A stretch of DNA of 64,000 nucleotides from a bacterium (GCA_030426805.1 JAUHXU010000001.1:604501-668500), one strand, 5' to 3'. Shown: positions 26,005-35,792, counted from the stretch's first letter. A program made the numbers and translations. The notes: generated by a model not told the origin, from the sequence alone.

Positions 26005-26913
26005 TTATAGCGCAAGCGTGGCGGCGAGCCGCACCGTCCGACGGTGGATCGCGACGGTGTCCTCGATCCGGCGGCCATACCCGCCCGCCATCGCGACGAC
26101 GACCGGGACGCGATCCGCCGCGCAGCGCTCGAACACGGCGCGATCGCGTGCGGCGAGCCCGTCGTGGGTCAACGCGAGCCGGCCGAGGCGGTCGCCCTCG
26201 TGCGGGTCGGCGCCCGCGAGATAGATCACGAGATCCGGCCGGTCTCGGAATGCGACGTCGAGTGCCGGCGCGAGCGCCGCGAGGTAGTCGTCGTCCCCGG
26301 TGCCGGCGGGGAGCGCCACGTCGAGATCGCTCGCCTCCTTGCGGGCGGGGTAGTTCTCCGCGCAGTGCACCGACAACGTGAAGACCGACGGCGTGTCGGC
26401 GAAGATCGCGGCGGTGCCGTTTCCCTGGTGCACGTCGAGGTCGACGATCGCGACGCGCGACACCGCCCCCTCCGCCTCGAGCGTGGATGCGACGATCGCC
26501 GCGTCGTTGAAGACGCAGAAGCCCTCGCCGCGATCGCGGAACGCGTGGTGGGTGCCGCCCGACAGATGGACGCCGACACCGTCTCGAAGTGCCGCGCGCG
26601 CGGCACCGAGCGTGCCACCGGCGGAGCGGACCGCCCGCTCGACGAGTGCCGCCGACCACGGGAAGCCGATCCGGTTCACCTCCCCGCGTGTGAGGCGGCC
26701 GGCGCGAACGCGCGCGATCCAATCGACGTCGTGGACCCGGCGAAGGTCGTCGTCGTCGACGGCCGCGGCTTCGACGAGCCGCCCCACGCGATCGGCGACG
26801 ACCGCCTCGCGCAACCGGCGATACTTCTCGAGCGGAAACCGGTGTCCGTCGGGCAGCGGAAGCGGGACGTGATCGCAGGTGTGGATCTCGATCGCCACCC
26901 CCGCCTCGGTCAC
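26005..26913 (-). CDS. histone-deacetylase-family (AcuC-like) deacylase
   Basis: A 302-residue zinc-dependent deacylase of the arginase/HDAC superfamily. The active-site motifs are complete: SGGTHHAF (paired His), [24 protein letters not shown] (two Asp zinc ligands and a His) and [14 protein letters not shown] (the third zinc Asp). Bacterial members remove acetyl groups from lysines (AcuC) or from polyamines and small amides; the short form here, with 302 residues against ~380 for AcuC, lacks the C-terminal extension. Start is GTG at 26913, overlapping the TGA of the upstream peptidase gene (GTGA), hence translationally coupled to it. There is no signal peptide, so the deacylase is cytoplasmic while its coupled partner is exported. 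Confidence 0.87.
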   Translation of the reverse strand: MTEAGVAIEIHTCDHVPLPLPDGHRFPLEKYRRLREAVVADRVGRLVEAAAVDDDDLRRVHDVDWIARVRAGRLTRGEVNRIGFPWSAALVERAVRSAGGTLGAARAALRDGVGVHLSGGTHHAFRDRGEGFCVFNDAAIVASTLEAEGAVSRVAIVDLDVHQGNGTAAIFADTPSVFTLSVHCAENYPARKEASDLDVALPAGTGDDDYLAALAPALDVAFRDRPDLVIYLAGADPHEGDRLGRLALTHDGLAARDRAVFERCAADRVPVVVAMAGGYGRRIEDTVAIHRRTVRLAATLAL

Positions 26914-29810
26914 TCCTTGCGCTCGGGCACGATCGTCAGCGTGAGTCGCTTGCCGTCGCGCTCGACGACGACCGTCGTCTCGGTACCGGGCTTCAGTGCC
27001 TCCATCGCGTGCATGTAGCCGTAGATGTCGCCGACCGCCTTGCCGCCGAGTTCGACGATCACGTCGCCGCTCTTCAGCCCGGCCTTGTCCGCGGGGCTTC
27101 CCTTGCGGGTGCCCTGGATCTTCATGCCCTCGATGTCGGTCGCACCGTAGTCCGGCATCGTGCCGAGCGCGACGTTGCCGGTCATCCGGCGCGGGCCGGC
27201 CTTGCGCTCGAGGCGGCGGTAATCCGGCACCGACTCGCTGATCGCGAGTCCGCGTGCGATCAGGCCGATCAGCTTCGCAACGCGTGCGGTCGCGTCGTAG
27301 TCGAGCTTGTCCGGCGTGTCACGCGGCGTGTGGTAGTCGCTGTGCGCGCCCGTGAACGCCGAGAGGACCGGCACGCCCTTCAGGTAGAACGCGGTCGAAT
27401 CGGTCGGGAGGAACGCGTCGTCGTTGAGCTTGAGCGGCAAGCCGATCGGCACGTTGCGCTTCTCGATCTCCTTGCGCCACACCTCGCTCGACCCCACGCC
27501 CTGGAGGATCAGCGCGTCGCGCAGACGACCGATCATGTCGAGGTTCAAGTAGGCCGCGACGGGCGGGTTCACGTCGCCGCCGTCGGCGAGCGAACGAACG
27601 TAGTGGTTCGACCCGAGGAGTCCGAGTTCCTCGCCCGACCAGCACGCGAACACGAGGTCGTGCTGAAGCGCGAGCTTGCCGCGCTCCTTCATCGACGCCA
27701 GCCACTGCGCGATCTCGAGCACCGCGGCGACGCCCGACGCGTTGTCGTCGGCACCGTAGTGAATGCCGCCGACCTCGTCGCCGTGCGCGAGCGAGTTGCC
27801 GCCCTCGCCGTGGCCGAGGTGATCGTAGTGTGCGCCAATCACGATCATCGACGCGATCGGCGTGTCACCCGCGCACAAGCGCGCGACGACGTTTCGCCCG
27901 GTCTTCTCGATCGGGACGAGGTCGATCGTCGCGGCGAGTTCGACGTGCGCGAGCGTAGCCGGCGTGCCGGGCTCGCCACCCTCGAGCGGCTCTTGCAACG
28001 ACGCGAGCGTTCCGTGCGAGCCCTTCGCGAGCATCCGGTCCGCCAGCGCATTGCTGATGCCGATCGCCGGGAGGCTGCCCCCGCCGGCGGCACCGTCGAA
28101 CTCGATCGCCGGCAACGCGGTGCGGTAGTGCGAGCGCGGCCCGTGCACGACGATCATCCCGCGCGCGCCGCGGTCCGCGAGGTTCGCGGCCTTGAAGCGC
28201 TCGTTCGCGAACCGACGCAGGTGCGCCGACCACTCCGGCTCGACGTCGCCCGGCGTCCCGCGCAGGACCATGACCCACTTGTCGGCGACGTCGATTGCGC
28301 CGAATGAGTCGTAGGCGGGGAACGAACCGGTCGCCGGCGCGTTGATTCCGTAGCCTGCGAACACGACCTCGGCCGCGCCGACCGCGCCGTTCTTCGAGAA
28401 GCCGAGCGGGTTGAAGTCGTTGCCGATCGAGAGCGCCGCGTCGATGCCGGCGATCGCGAGGCGATTGGTCTTGCCCGGCTCGACGCCGGCGGTGAACGCA
28501 AACGGCTGGAAGAACGTGCCGTTGTCGCCGTCGGGCAACAGCCCCGCGTCGGCGAACGTCGACGCGATGTAGTCGCCGGCCGCGCGTTCACCGGCGCTGC
28601 CGGTCGCGCGGCCGGCGAGCTCGGGGGACGCGAGGTGCGCGACGTGGGCGCGCAGTTCGGCCGGCGTGACGGCTGCGTTGGCGTGCTTGTCGCGCGCTTT
28701 CTTCAATGCGGCGAGCGCCGCCTCGTGGTTCCAGTCGCCGAAGTAGATCTGACCGTTCTTGCGACCGCCGCCATGACGGGTCGACGTCCACGCGATTCGC
28801 TTGCCGTCGGGCGTGAACGCGGCGAGGCCGTCGAAGCCGTCGGTGTACGTGACCCGCACCGGCGGGCCGCCCTCGACCGGCACGAGGTAGAGCTCGAAGT
28901 TCGAGAAACCGAGCTTGTTCGTCGCGAAGACGAGGTACTCATTCGACGGGTGGTAGAACGGCGCCCACGACAACGCGCCGAGGCTCGTCAGCTTGCGCAC
29001 GTCGGAGCCGTCGATGTTCATCGTGTAGATCTCGGCGGTGGTCTTGTCGCTGAACCGCCGCCAGCAGATCCGCTTGCCGTCCGGGCTGAAGAACGGGCCG
29101 CCGTCGTAACCCTTCACGTCCATCAACCGCTTCACGTTCGAGCCGTCGGCGGTCATGATGTAGATGTCGAGCATGAACGACGGGTCGAGTTCGAACTTCT
29201 TGCGCTCCGACGCGCTCATCTTGTCCGCATTCGGACCGTACGCGTGGCGGTTCGACGCGAACGCGATCAGCTTCCCGTCGGGCGAGAACGAGCCTTCCGC
29301 GTCGTAGCCGAGCGCGTTCGTGACGTTGACGCGCTCGGAGCCATCGACCTTCTGCACGAAGATGTCGTAGTGCTCATCGACCTTCCACGAGTAGCGTTCC
29401 TCTTTGCCCTCGGCGCGCTTCGCGAGTTCGGCCTTCTGCTTCGCGACCGCATCGGGGTCGAGGTGCGTGGACGCGTAGAGCACCCGTTCGCCGTCGGGGT
29501 GGATCCACGCGCACGTCGTGCGCCCCATGCCGGGCGAGACGCGCGTCGTGTCGCCCGTCTCCATGTCCATCACGTAGATCTGGTAGAACGGGTTGCCCGG
29601 CTCCCGCTCGCTCTGGAAGATCATCCGCGAGCCGTCGGCGCTGAAGTAGCCCTCGCCCGCACGACGTCCTTCGAAGGTCAGGCGTCGCGTGTTCGTGATG
29701 AACGCCGCCTCCTCCGGTCCGCTCTCGAATGCCCCCGGCGCCTGCGCCGTGCCGAAAGATGCTGCGACCACACTCATCGTGGCCCACCAGCAGAACAGCG
29801 ATCGCGTCAT
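26910..29810 (-). CDS. exported M28-family aminopeptidase with N-terminal propeller and C-terminal PDZ domain
   Basis: A 966-residue exported metallopeptidase. Order: signal peptide (residues 1-23), TolB/WD40-like propeller (~35-395; blades such as [44 protein letters not shown]), M28 region with a PA-like insert (~430-640; [11 protein letters not shown]), catalytic part (~650-850), PDZ domain (~875-966; [21 protein letters not shown]). Zinc ligands: His in [10 protein letters not shown], Asp in YGADDNASG, Glu-Glu in [12 protein letters not shown], Asp in LNLDMIGRL, His in SDYHTPRDT. Family members cleave N-terminal residues from peptides outside the cytoplasm. The ATG at 29810 follows GAGGAACGAAGG; an ATG eight codons upstream is possible. 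Coupled to the HDAC-like gene. Confidence 0.85.
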   Translation of the reverse strand: MTRSLFCWWATMSVVAASFGTAQAPGAFESGPEEAAFITNTRRLTFEGRRAGEGYFSADGSRMIFQSEREPGNPFYQIYVMDMETGDTTRVSPGMGRTTCAWIHPDGERVLYASTHLDPDAVAKQKAELAKRAEGKEERYSWKVDEHYDIFVQKVDGSERVNVTNALGYDAEGSFSPDGKLIAFASNRHAYGPNADKMSASERKKFELDPSFMLDIYIMTADGSNVKRLMDVKGYDGGPFFSPDGKRICWRRFSDKTTAEIYTMNIDGSDVRKLTSLGALSWAPFYHPSNEYLVFATNKLGFSNFELYLVPVEGGPPVRVTYTDGFDGLAAFTPDGKRIAWTSTRHGGGRKNGQIYFGDWNHEAALAALKKARDKHANAAVTPAELRAHVAHLASPELAGRATGSAGERAAGDYIASTFADAGLLPDGDNGTFFQPFAFTAGVEPGKTNRLAIAGIDAALSIGNDFNPLGFSKNGAVGAAEVVFAGYGINAPATGSFPAYDSFGAIDVADKWVMVLRGTPGDVEPEWSAHLRRFANERFKAANLADRGARGMIVVHGPRSHYRTALPAIEFDGAAGGGSLPAIGISNALADRMLAKGSHGTLASLQEPLEGGEPGTPATLAHVELAATIDLVPIEKTGRNVVARLCAGDTPIASMIVIGAHYDHLGHGEGGNSLAHGDEVGGIHYGADDNASGVAAVLEIAQWLASMKERGKLALQHDLVFACWSGEELGLLGSNHYVRSLADGGDVNPPVAAYLNLDMIGRLRDALILQGVGSSEVWRKEIEKRNVPIGLPLKLNDDAFLPTDSTAFYLKGVPVLSAFTGAHSDYHTPRDTPDKLDYDATARVAKLIGLIARGLAISESVPDYRRLERKAGPRRMTGNVALGTMPDYGATDIEGMKIQGTRKGSPADKAGLKSGDVIVELGGKAVGDIYGYMHAMEALKPGTETTVVVERDGKRLTLTIVPERKE

Positions 29811-30289
29811 TTCCTTCGTTCCTCGGAGTTCGCCCATCACGGATCCACTCGAGCCAAGGATAGCACCTCGCCACACCCCCGTCGGGTTGGACGCACTCGG
29901 CGGCGGGGAGGGGTGCGGACGAACGGCCCCGGGAGCGCTCCGAACCCGAAGTCGCGGCCGAGCGTCTACCACGCTCGGGGTGCTACAGGCTTCGGGGGCG
30001 GTGGCGGGCCCGTCGGGGTTGGATGCGCTTCGCGCACGGATCGTGCACCACAAACGCGGCATGGGTGCGCTTGGTGCGCGGATGCTGCACCGAAACGCAC
30101 GCGAATCCCGGCTCATCGCGCGCATCGGGTGCATGATCGCCGCGCCAAGCGCGCACATCGGGCGAACCGGTGCAGGATCGGCCCGCCAAGCGCAAACAAC
30201 GCCCTGCCCACCTCCCCGGAGTGCCCCTCACCGTCGGCGTCGCTCGCACCCCGCGATGCCGATGCCGAGCGCACTCGCCCCCCCGGCGC
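29811..30289. repeat. gene-free gap with four copies of a ~27-bp REP-like element
   Basis: No credible gene lies in this 479-bp stretch. It holds related elements with core TGCGCTTSGYGCRCGGATSNTGCACC: direct copies at 30024-30049 and 30066-30091 and inverted copies at about 30128-30154 and 30168-30194. Direct-inverted pairs can fold into long imperfect hairpins. A further shared sequence, CGTCGGG(G)TTGGAYGC, occurs near 29879 and 30011. The layout recalls bacterial REP/BIME elements. The gap separates two minus-strand genes and serves as the leader region of the M28 gene. Confidence 0.6.
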
Positions 30290-31759
30290 CTACTCCCGGC
30301 GGCCGGTGCGGTGGTGGTTGCCGCGGAAGGTCGTCCAGGCGGGCCCCTTGCCGCCGAGACGGATCGCGATCGCGTGGCCGAAGTTGTCTTTCTTCATCGC
30401 GCCGCCCTTGCCGTAGAAGCCGCGCCCGCAGACGAAGAACGCGTCGAGGGTGCCGTCGCCGTCGAAGTCGGCGATGACCGGTGCCGACGCGATCCGGGCG
30501 CCACGCTGTCCGCCCACCGGGTCGACGCGATGGCGCAGGACCTGCCGGCCCGTCTTGCCGTCGAGCGCGCGGAGTTCGTTGCCGACGCAGAACACCACGT
30601 CCGCGTCGCCGTCCCCGTCGGCGTCCGCGATTACGGCTCCACGCGAGACCGACGTCGGCACCGCCGCGCGCCACTGGCGCTTGCCGGTCGCCGCGTCGAA
30701 CGCGACGACGGCACGACCACCGCAGACGATCGCCTCCTCGCGTCCGTCCGCGTCGATGTCGGCGACCGTCACCGGCGCGAACAGGTACTCGCCCTCGATG
30801 CGTCGATGCCACCGCTCCGCACCGTCTCGGCCGAGCGCGTAGACGTCGCCGGCGCACGTCGACACGACGAGAACCCGCTCTTCCCCGATCACCGCGACCG
30901 CCGGGCCGTGGTACATCCCGAACGCCTTGTCGCCGTCGGCGGTCTCGAAGCGCCACAACGGCGTTCCGTCCTTGCCCGAGAACGCGTGCACGCCGCGATC
31001 ACCGCGCCATGACGTCACGACGACGTCCAGTACCTGGTCGCCGTCGAGGTCGATCAGGCACGGCGCCGACTGTACGCAGCCGGGGACCTTCTGCTCCCAC
31101 ACGAGCGCGCGATCCTTCGCGCGGTAGACCCCGACCCGGCCCTTGCGGTCCCCGAGCCACATCGACCCGACGACGATCTCGTTCTGTCCGTCGCCGTCGA
31201 GGTCCGCGATCGCGGGCGGCGAGTCGGTGCTGTTCGGCAGCTTGAGCCGCCACTGTTCGCGCCCACGCCCATCGACGCAGAACAGGTTGCCGGTCGAGGA
31301 ATCCGCGGCGAGCACGTCGAGACGCCCGTCGCCGTCGACATCGGCGATCGCGACACTCGCGTCGAGCGGACCGCGATCGGATTCGAACCGCCACTCGACG
31401 GTGCCGGTCTTCGCATCGAGCGCGTAGAGGTGGCGGTCGTTGAAGTAGGTGCCGAAGACGATCTCGAGCGCACCGTCGCCGTCGATGTCGGCGACCGCTC
31501 CGGAGCCCTTCGAGTCGCTCGTCGTCGCGACGCGCCACAGGAGCCGTTGCGACGACGACGCCTTCACGACCGTCGCGGCGAGCGCGGACTCGCGCTGGCG
31601 AAGCGCGCGCAGTTCGCCCTCGAGTTTCTCGATCTCCGCGCGGACGCGCGCGAGCTCCTTCGCGTCGGACCGCTGGGCGACGACCGTCGCGCTCAGCGCG
31701 ACGAGGCTCAGCGCGACGGCGCCGGCACGGATCAGAATGGCGGACGGCAGGCGCGGCAT
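30290..31759 (-). CDS. exported FG-GAP/PQQ-like beta-propeller protein
   Basis: A 489-residue exported protein. Signal peptide ends VVAQ (residue ~29), then a short coiled coil (AKELARVRAEIEKLEGELRA, ~33-65), then a propeller of about seven blades. Each blade carries a calcium-binding loop of the form DIDGDG, DVDGDG, DLDGDG, DIDADG, DADGDG, DFDGDG, alternating with PQQ-like strands (ALDAKTGTVEWRF, DAATGKRQWRA, ALDGKTGRQV). Such FG-GAP/VCBS proteins are calcium-stabilised surface proteins in planctomycetes; no enzyme site is seen. The ATG at 31759 has AAGGAG six bases upstream. The coiled coil may trimerise or anchor it. Confidence 0.8.
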   Translation of the reverse strand: MPRLPSAILIRAGAVALSLVALSATVVAQRSDAKELARVRAEIEKLEGELRALRQRESALAATVVKASSSQRLLWRVATTSDSKGSGAVADIDGDGALEIVFGTYFNDRHLYALDAKTGTVEWRFESDRGPLDASVAIADVDGDGRLDVLAADSSTGNLFCVDGRGREQWRLKLPNSTDSPPAIADLDGDGQNEIVVGSMWLGDRKGRVGVYRAKDRALVWEQKVPGCVQSAPCLIDLDGDQVLDVVVTSWRGDRGVHAFSGKDGTPLWRFETADGDKAFGMYHGPAVAVIGEERVLVVSTCAGDVYALGRDGAERWHRRIEGEYLFAPVTVADIDADGREEAIVCGGRAVVAFDAATGKRQWRAAVPTSVSRGAVIADADGDGDADVVFCVGNELRALDGKTGRQVLRHRVDPVGGQRGARIASAPVIADFDGDGTLDAFFVCGRGFYGKGGAMKKDNFGHAIAIRLGGKGPAWTTFRGNHHRTGRRE

Positions 31760-31835
31760 CGCGGGCTCCTTCGGGGCAGCCGGTGCGGGATTGCACCGGC
31801 CCCGATGATACCGCGATGCGCGCGCGGAGCGCGGA

Positions 31836-32441
31836 TCAGCGCGACAGGAACTCGATCAGGCGGCCCTGATCGAGGCGGAGCGACACGTCGTCGGCCGCCG
31901 GCACTGCGAGGATCTTGATCTCGCGCTTCTGCGCGTCGACCTCGAGCCACTGCGGCACCTGTCCCTCGGTGCCGGCGATGATGTCCTCGTAGACCTTCTT
32001 GTTGCGGTCGCGGACCTGCAGCACGTCGCCGGCCTTGACCTGGATCGACGGGATGTCGATCTTGCGGCCGTTGAGCAGCCAGTGGCCGTGGTTCACGAAC
32101 TGCCGCGCCTGCGGGCGCGTGAACGCGAAGCCGGAGCAGCGCACGACGTTGTCGACGCGACGCTCGCAGAGGACGAGCAGGTTCTCACCCGTGTTGCCCT
32201 TCTGCTTCTTCGCGGCCTTGAACATGTTGCGCACTTGCTTGTCGGTCAGGCCGTAGAAGTAGCGGAGCTTCTGCTTTTCGCGGAGGCCGTCACCGAACTC
32301 GGTGCTCTTCTTGCGGGCTTGGCCGTGCTGGCCCGGGGGGAACGGGCGGCGGTTCTGCGCCTTGATCGCCCCGGTGTTCTCCATGATGATCTCGCCGAGG
32401 CGGCGATTGATGCGTGCGCGCGGACCGGTATAACGACTCAT
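31836..32441 (-). CDS. rpsD: 30S ribosomal protein S4
   Basis: A primary 16S rRNA-binding protein that nucleates assembly of the small-subunit body. The 201-residue product has the typical start MSRYTGPRARINRRLGE, RRPFPPGQHGQ, and FGDGLREKQKLRYFYGLTDK in the N-terminal helical domain, then the S4 RNA-binding domain at about residues 93-155 (CERRVDNVVRCSGFAFTRPQ, ARQFVNHGHWLLNGRKIDIP). It stands alone here instead of in the alpha operon with rpsM, rpsK and rpoA, so any autoregulation would have to act on a monocistronic leader. The ATG at 32441 is set by the conserved N-terminus; the ribosome-binding site (GAGAG) is modest. Confidence 0.97.
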   Translation of the reverse strand: MSRYTGPRARINRRLGEIIMENTGAIKAQNRRPFPPGQHGQARKKSTEFGDGLREKQKLRYFYGLTDKQVRNMFKAAKKQKGNTGENLLVLCERRVDNVVRCSGFAFTRPQARQFVNHGHWLLNGRKIDIPSIQVKAGDVLQVRDRNKKVYEDIIAGTEGQVPQWLEVDAQKREIKILAVPAADDVSLRLDQGRLIEFLSR

Positions 32442-32698
32442 ATGCTCTCGATGCCTATCCAGTCGGGGCTCCCGCGGGCACGATGCTCGCGGCGAGCGGT
32501 TCGGTTTGCACCACCCGGGCGCCCGGGAACGTCCCGAGGCGGACTGCGGCGTCCCGATCCAGGCATCACCGCGCGCCGAGGCGCGCAGCTCGATCGGGGG
32601 CCGGGGTGGCGATTCAGACCGGAAACTTCGCCCGTCCCCACCGGATTTCAACCGTTTTCGCCCCCCGTCGGGGCATCCCGCGTGTAGAGGAGGCCGGT

Positions 32699-33226
32699 AT
32701 GGAATACGCGGCCCACAGCCTGCGCCGGGGAGAAGTGCCCATCGACGCCGACGCCCTCGTCTCCGAGTTGCACGCGCGTAACGCCCGGCGGATCTACAAC
32801 TTGGCGCTCCGATTCGCGGCCGACGGGGCCGAGGCCGAGGACCTCGTCCAGGAGGTCTTCCTGCGGGTCATCCGCAAGGCGGACCTGATCGACCCCACCC
32901 GCAACACCGACGCGTGGCTCACCCGGCTCGCGACGCGGGTCTTCCTGAACCACCGCCCCCGAAGGCCGCGCCCCACGCGCCTCGAGGCCGAGCCCGCCGC
33001 CCCCCCGGCGGCCCAGACCGACGGTCTCGAGGACGCGCGCCGGATCCTGCGGCGCCTGCCCCCCGCGCGCCGACTCGTCTTCCTGCTGGTCCACGTCGAA
33101 GGGCACTCCCCCGCGGAGGTCGCCGCATCGACCGGAATCCGCCTGCACACGGTGAAGAGCCACCTCAAGCGCGCGCGCGCGGCGATTCGCGGCTGGGTCG
33201 ACCCGCCGAACGGAGCCACCCGATGA
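32699..33226 (+). CDS. ECF-type RNA polymerase sigma factor (locus 2)
   Basis: A 175-residue ECF sigma factor with a well-kept region 2 (NARRIYNLALRFAADGAEAE, DLVQEVFLRVIRKADLI, TDAWLTRLATRVFLNHRPR) and region 4 (LPPARRLVFLLVHVEGHSPA, GIRLHTVKSHLKRARAAI). The DLVQEVFLRV motif in region 2.2 is canonical, unlike that of the locus 1 factor. The ATG at 32699 follows GAGGAGG at 32687-32693. A GGAAAC box at 32621-32626 could be an ECF -35 for autoregulation, but no matching -10 stands out. The stop overlaps the next start (ATGA). Confidence 0.9.
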   Translation: MEYAAHSLRRGEVPIDADALVSELHARNARRIYNLALRFAADGAEAEDLVQEVFLRVIRKADLIDPTRNTDAWLTRLATRVFLNHRPRRPRPTRLEAEPAAPPAAQTDGLEDARRILRRLPPARRLVFLLVHVEGHSPAEVAASTGIRLHTVKSHLKRARAAIRGWVDPPNGATR

Positions 33227-33588
33227 CCCACGGACCCGACCCCTTCGAGCGGTGGCTCGCCGACCTCGACCGGACGGACTACCCGCTGCCGGACTCGCTC
33301 GCGCGCCCGCCGGCGACGACGCGACGTCCGATGCGTGCGATCGCGCGAGCCGCGTCCGCGGCCGCTGCGATCGTCGCGGTCGCGACGGGGGTGTGGCTCA
33401 TGAATCGCGACGGCGAGGCACCGGCGCTGGAAGCACCGGCCGCGTCGCCGCCCCCGGCGCCGGTCGCACGGCTCGAACGCGCGGCACCGATCGCCTTCGA
33501 GCGGCGGGTCGCGACGATCCACGCCGGCAGTCACACGATCGAATCGGTCCGGCGGACCCACGCCGCCGGGCGCGAGGCTGGAGAATGA
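33223..33588 (+). CDS. small single-pass membrane protein, probable anti-sigma factor (locus 2)
   Basis: A 121-residue protein with a short acidic cytoplasmic head (DPFERWLADLDRTDYPLPDSL, in two turns), one transmembrane helix at about residues 43-60 (AASAAAAIVAVATGVWLM), a Pro/Ala linker and a short external tail. It has no H-x3-C-x2-C zinc motif, so it is not a ZAS-type factor. Its position directly after the sigma gene, with ATGA overlaps on both sides (33223-33226 and 33585-33588), argues that it is the anti-sigma partner of a different type. The assignment rests on context and topology, not on sequence similarity. Confidence 0.72.
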   Translation: MTHGPDPFERWLADLDRTDYPLPDSLARPPATTRRPMRAIARAASAAAAIVAVATGVWLMNRDGEAPALEAPAASPPPAPVARLERAAPIAFERRVATIHAGSHTIESVRRTHAAGREAGE

Positions 33589-34898
33589 CCATGCACCGCC
33601 TGCTGATCCCCATCGCGCTCGTCGTCGCGGCCGGCGCCGCCGCCGCCCAGAAGCCGAAGGTCCGCGTGCCGTCGGAGCCGGAGTGGAAGCCCCTGCGGGC
33701 CAAAGCCGAGTCGAACGCGAAGAAAGCGACGCTCGAGTTCTTCGACGTCCGCGACCTGTTGACGTCGGATTTCCCGATGAAGCCGTTCAACACGCCGCAG
33801 ACGGAGACGCCGGAGCAGCGACGGAGCGTCGCCCGGGCGCGCGCCGAACAGCAGCTGCTCACCCGCGTGATGGGGCAGATCTCCGCGAAGGGCCTCGCGG
33901 GCGACGGCGTGCAGATCGAGTTCGCCGACAGCGATCGGTCCACGCTCCTCGCGCGCGGTCCGGCGGAGACGGTCGATGCCGTCCGCCGCTGCCTGAACCG
34001 ACTCCGGGCGCGTGGCTTTCGCGCGTTCAACGTCACGTGCCGCGTGTTCCGGATCCTCGACCCGAAAGCGGCACTACCGGCGGTGCTCCAGGGGGAACCG
34101 ATCGGCGAGAAGGACATCGTCTTCGTCGTGAATCGCGAGCAGATGGGTCCGTTGCTCGCGGCGCTCGATCAACGCGCGAAGAAACGCGACAACGTCGAGC
34201 CGATCACCGCGCCGCGACTGACGCTGATGAACGAGCAGCTCGGCAACGCGATGATGGTGTCGCAGCGGCGCTACGTCGTCGACTACAAGGTGCTGAAGGT
34301 GCTCGGCGGCGAGCAGGTCGTGATCGACCCGCAGGTGGAGACGCTGGAGACCGGCCTCGGCGTCGAGTTCCGGGTCGTGCTGTCCGAGGACGAGAAGTCG
34401 TGCACGCTCCAGTCGTTCTACCAGCTGGCGCGCCTGCGCGAGCCCGTCGAGGTCGATCAGACCGACCACGGCCCGATCCACCGTCCGGTGATCGACGCAT
34501 CGAGCCTGCGGTTCACGGTGACGACGCCGATCGGCGGCAACGTGCTCGTCGCGGGCAAGGCGGTCGACCGGCTGGGCGTGTTCCTGTTGCTGATCACCGT
34601 CGACGAGGCGAACCGGCGACCTCCGGAGCGGGCGCGCGTGCGCGCCGTGAGCCCGGGTGCCGGTGCAGCGGGTGCGGCCGTGACGATCTTCATCGACGCC
34701 GGCCACACGCGCGGCTTGACCGCCGGCGCACGCGTCGAGTTCCGCGCCGCCGGCAAGACGGTGTGCGTCGGTCAGGCGACGCGCGTCTGGGACGACGTCG
34801 CCGAGGTGACGGTGGAAACCCCCGACGGCGTCGACTTCACGGGCGCCGCGAAATGGCGCGCGACCTACGAAGCGGCGGACCGGAAGGCCGTCCGGTAA
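33585..34898 (+). CDS. exported secretin-like protein co-translated with ECF locus 2
   Basis: A 437-residue exported protein; signal peptide ends AAAAQ (residue ~21). An N-terminal half begins FFDVRDLL, and SDRSTLLARGPAETVDAVRR looks like the ring-forming (secretin/NolW-like) fold. The centre has ITAPRLTLMNEQLGNAMMVS, close to the T-x-P-x-(L/V)-T-x-x-N-x-Q start of type II/III secretin beta-domains, followed by strands RYVVDYKVLKV, LGVEFRVVLSE, LRFTVTTPIGGNVLVAG. The gate region and full C-terminal barrel of a real secretin are not evident. The last ~90 residues are another beta-rich domain (AAVTIFIDAGHTRGLTAGAR). The ATG at 33585 overlaps the preceding stop. It may be a periplasmic sensor or regulon protein. 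Confidence 0.68.
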   Translation: MTMHRLLIPIALVVAAGAAAAQKPKVRVPSEPEWKPLRAKAESNAKKATLEFFDVRDLLTSDFPMKPFNTPQTETPEQRRSVARARAEQQLLTRVMGQISAKGLAGDGVQIEFADSDRSTLLARGPAETVDAVRRCLNRLRARGFRAFNVTCRVFRILDPKAALPAVLQGEPIGEKDIVFVVNREQMGPLLAALDQRAKKRDNVEPITAPRLTLMNEQLGNAMMVSQRRYVVDYKVLKVLGGEQVVIDPQVETLETGLGVEFRVVLSEDEKSCTLQSFYQLARLREPVEVDQTDHGPIHRPVIDASSLRFTVTTPIGGNVLVAGKAVDRLGVFLLLITVDEANRRPPERARVRAVSPGAGAAGAAVTIFIDAGHTRGLTAGARVEFRAAGKTVCVGQATRVWDDVAEVTVETPDGVDFTGAAKWRATYEAADRKAVR

Positions 34899-34910
34899 GG
34901 GCGCGGATCG

Positions 34911-35792
34911 CTACGCGGCGCCCTTGGCCTTCGGGGGCGTCGGCCGAATCGCGTCGAGCAGCTCCTTCTCCATCTCGAGCAGTTCGCGCTCGCGCTTGTC
35001 GAGCTTCTCCTGCTCCTTGCTGTGCTTCTTCGACGGGGCGCCGGCCGCATCGATCTTCTTCGCCAGGCCCTTCTTGTCGCGCGCGAGTTGGTCCCACTTG
35101 TTCACGAACTTGCGGTAGCCCCCGACGAACTTCGGCAGCGGCATCGTGCCGTAGCCCTTGGCGGCCTTGTAGAGGAGCTTGAGCACCTTGCCCGCGTTCG
35201 GCTTGTAGCCGCGCAGCGACACCTCGTCGGCGAGGGCACCGGTCTTGTCGAACGCGAGGAACACCGGCAACTTCTTCTCGTACTCCTCGCGCGCGACCGG
35301 GTCGCGGCCCACGTCGAGCTTGAGCAGCGTGAAGGCCTTCATGCCGCAGCACAACGCCTCGGATCGGAACGTGAGCATCTGGTGCTCGAACTTGCCGAGC
35401 TTCTCGGGATCGGCGGCGCTGTAGAGGTAGAGCAGCGCCGGCCGACCGCTCTTGCCCGAGGCCGCGATCTCGCGGAATTGCGCGAAGTGCGCGGCCAGTT
35501 CGTCCGACTTCGACTTCGCGCCATCGGCGGCCTTGGCTCCATCCGGCGTCCCGTTGGGTGCTTCGGTGCGCGCCGACGGTGGTACGACCGACGTGAACGA
35601 CGGGTTCAGGCGAAGCCGTGCCTCGTCGAAGCGCCCGCCCTTTCCGCCGCCGCCGCCCTTGCCGCCACGGCCGCCGCCACCCTTGCCGCCGCGACCGCCG
35701 CCTCCCCGCTGCGCATCCAACGTCGCCGCGAGCAGGATCGCGAAGATCGCGGTGCAGACGAACATCCACCGCGTGGGCTGAGAGCACTTCAT
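34911..35792 (-). CDS. exported thioredoxin-fold-like protein with Gly-rich segment
   Basis: A 293-residue exported protein. The signal peptide ends TLDAQ (residue ~28), and a striking Gly/Arg/Lys-rich stretch with RGGKGGGG repeats follows (about 29-55). Residues ~105-215 look like a thioredoxin fold: KSGRPALLYLYSAADPEKLG, LLKLDVGRDPVA, LPVFLAFDKTGAL, with a Cys-Cys pair in SEALCCGMKAF instead of a C-x-x-C at the usual place. The C-terminus is a highly charged helix (SKEQEKLDKRERELLEMEKE). Disulfide chemistry cannot be claimed. Start chosen at the ATG at 35792 with GGAAGG upstream. It converges on the secretin-like gene with a 12-bp gap. Confidence 0.66.
   Translation of the reverse strand: MKCSQPTRWMFVCTAIFAILLAATLDAQRGGGGRGGKGGGGRGGKGGGGGKGGRFDEARLRLNPSFTSVVPPSARTEAPNGTPDGAKAADGAKSKSDELAAHFAQFREIAASGKSGRPALLYLYSAADPEKLGKFEHQMLTFRSEALCCGMKAFTLLKLDVGRDPVAREEYEKKLPVFLAFDKTGALADEVSLRGYKPNAGKVLKLLYKAAKGYGTMPLPKFVGGYRKFVNKWDQLARDKKGLAKKIDAAGAPSKKHSKEQEKLDKRERELLEMEKELLDAIRPTPPKAKGAA

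Noticed and set aside
32621..32626. ECF-type -35 box GGAAAC upstream of the second sigma gene
   Set aside because: No matching -10 element at 16-17 bp; recorded as a hint only.
35636..35706. Proline-rich plus-strand protein opposite the Gly-rich segment
   Set aside because: It is the complement of the RGGKGGGG repeats of the minus-strand exported protein and lacks a credible start or domain.
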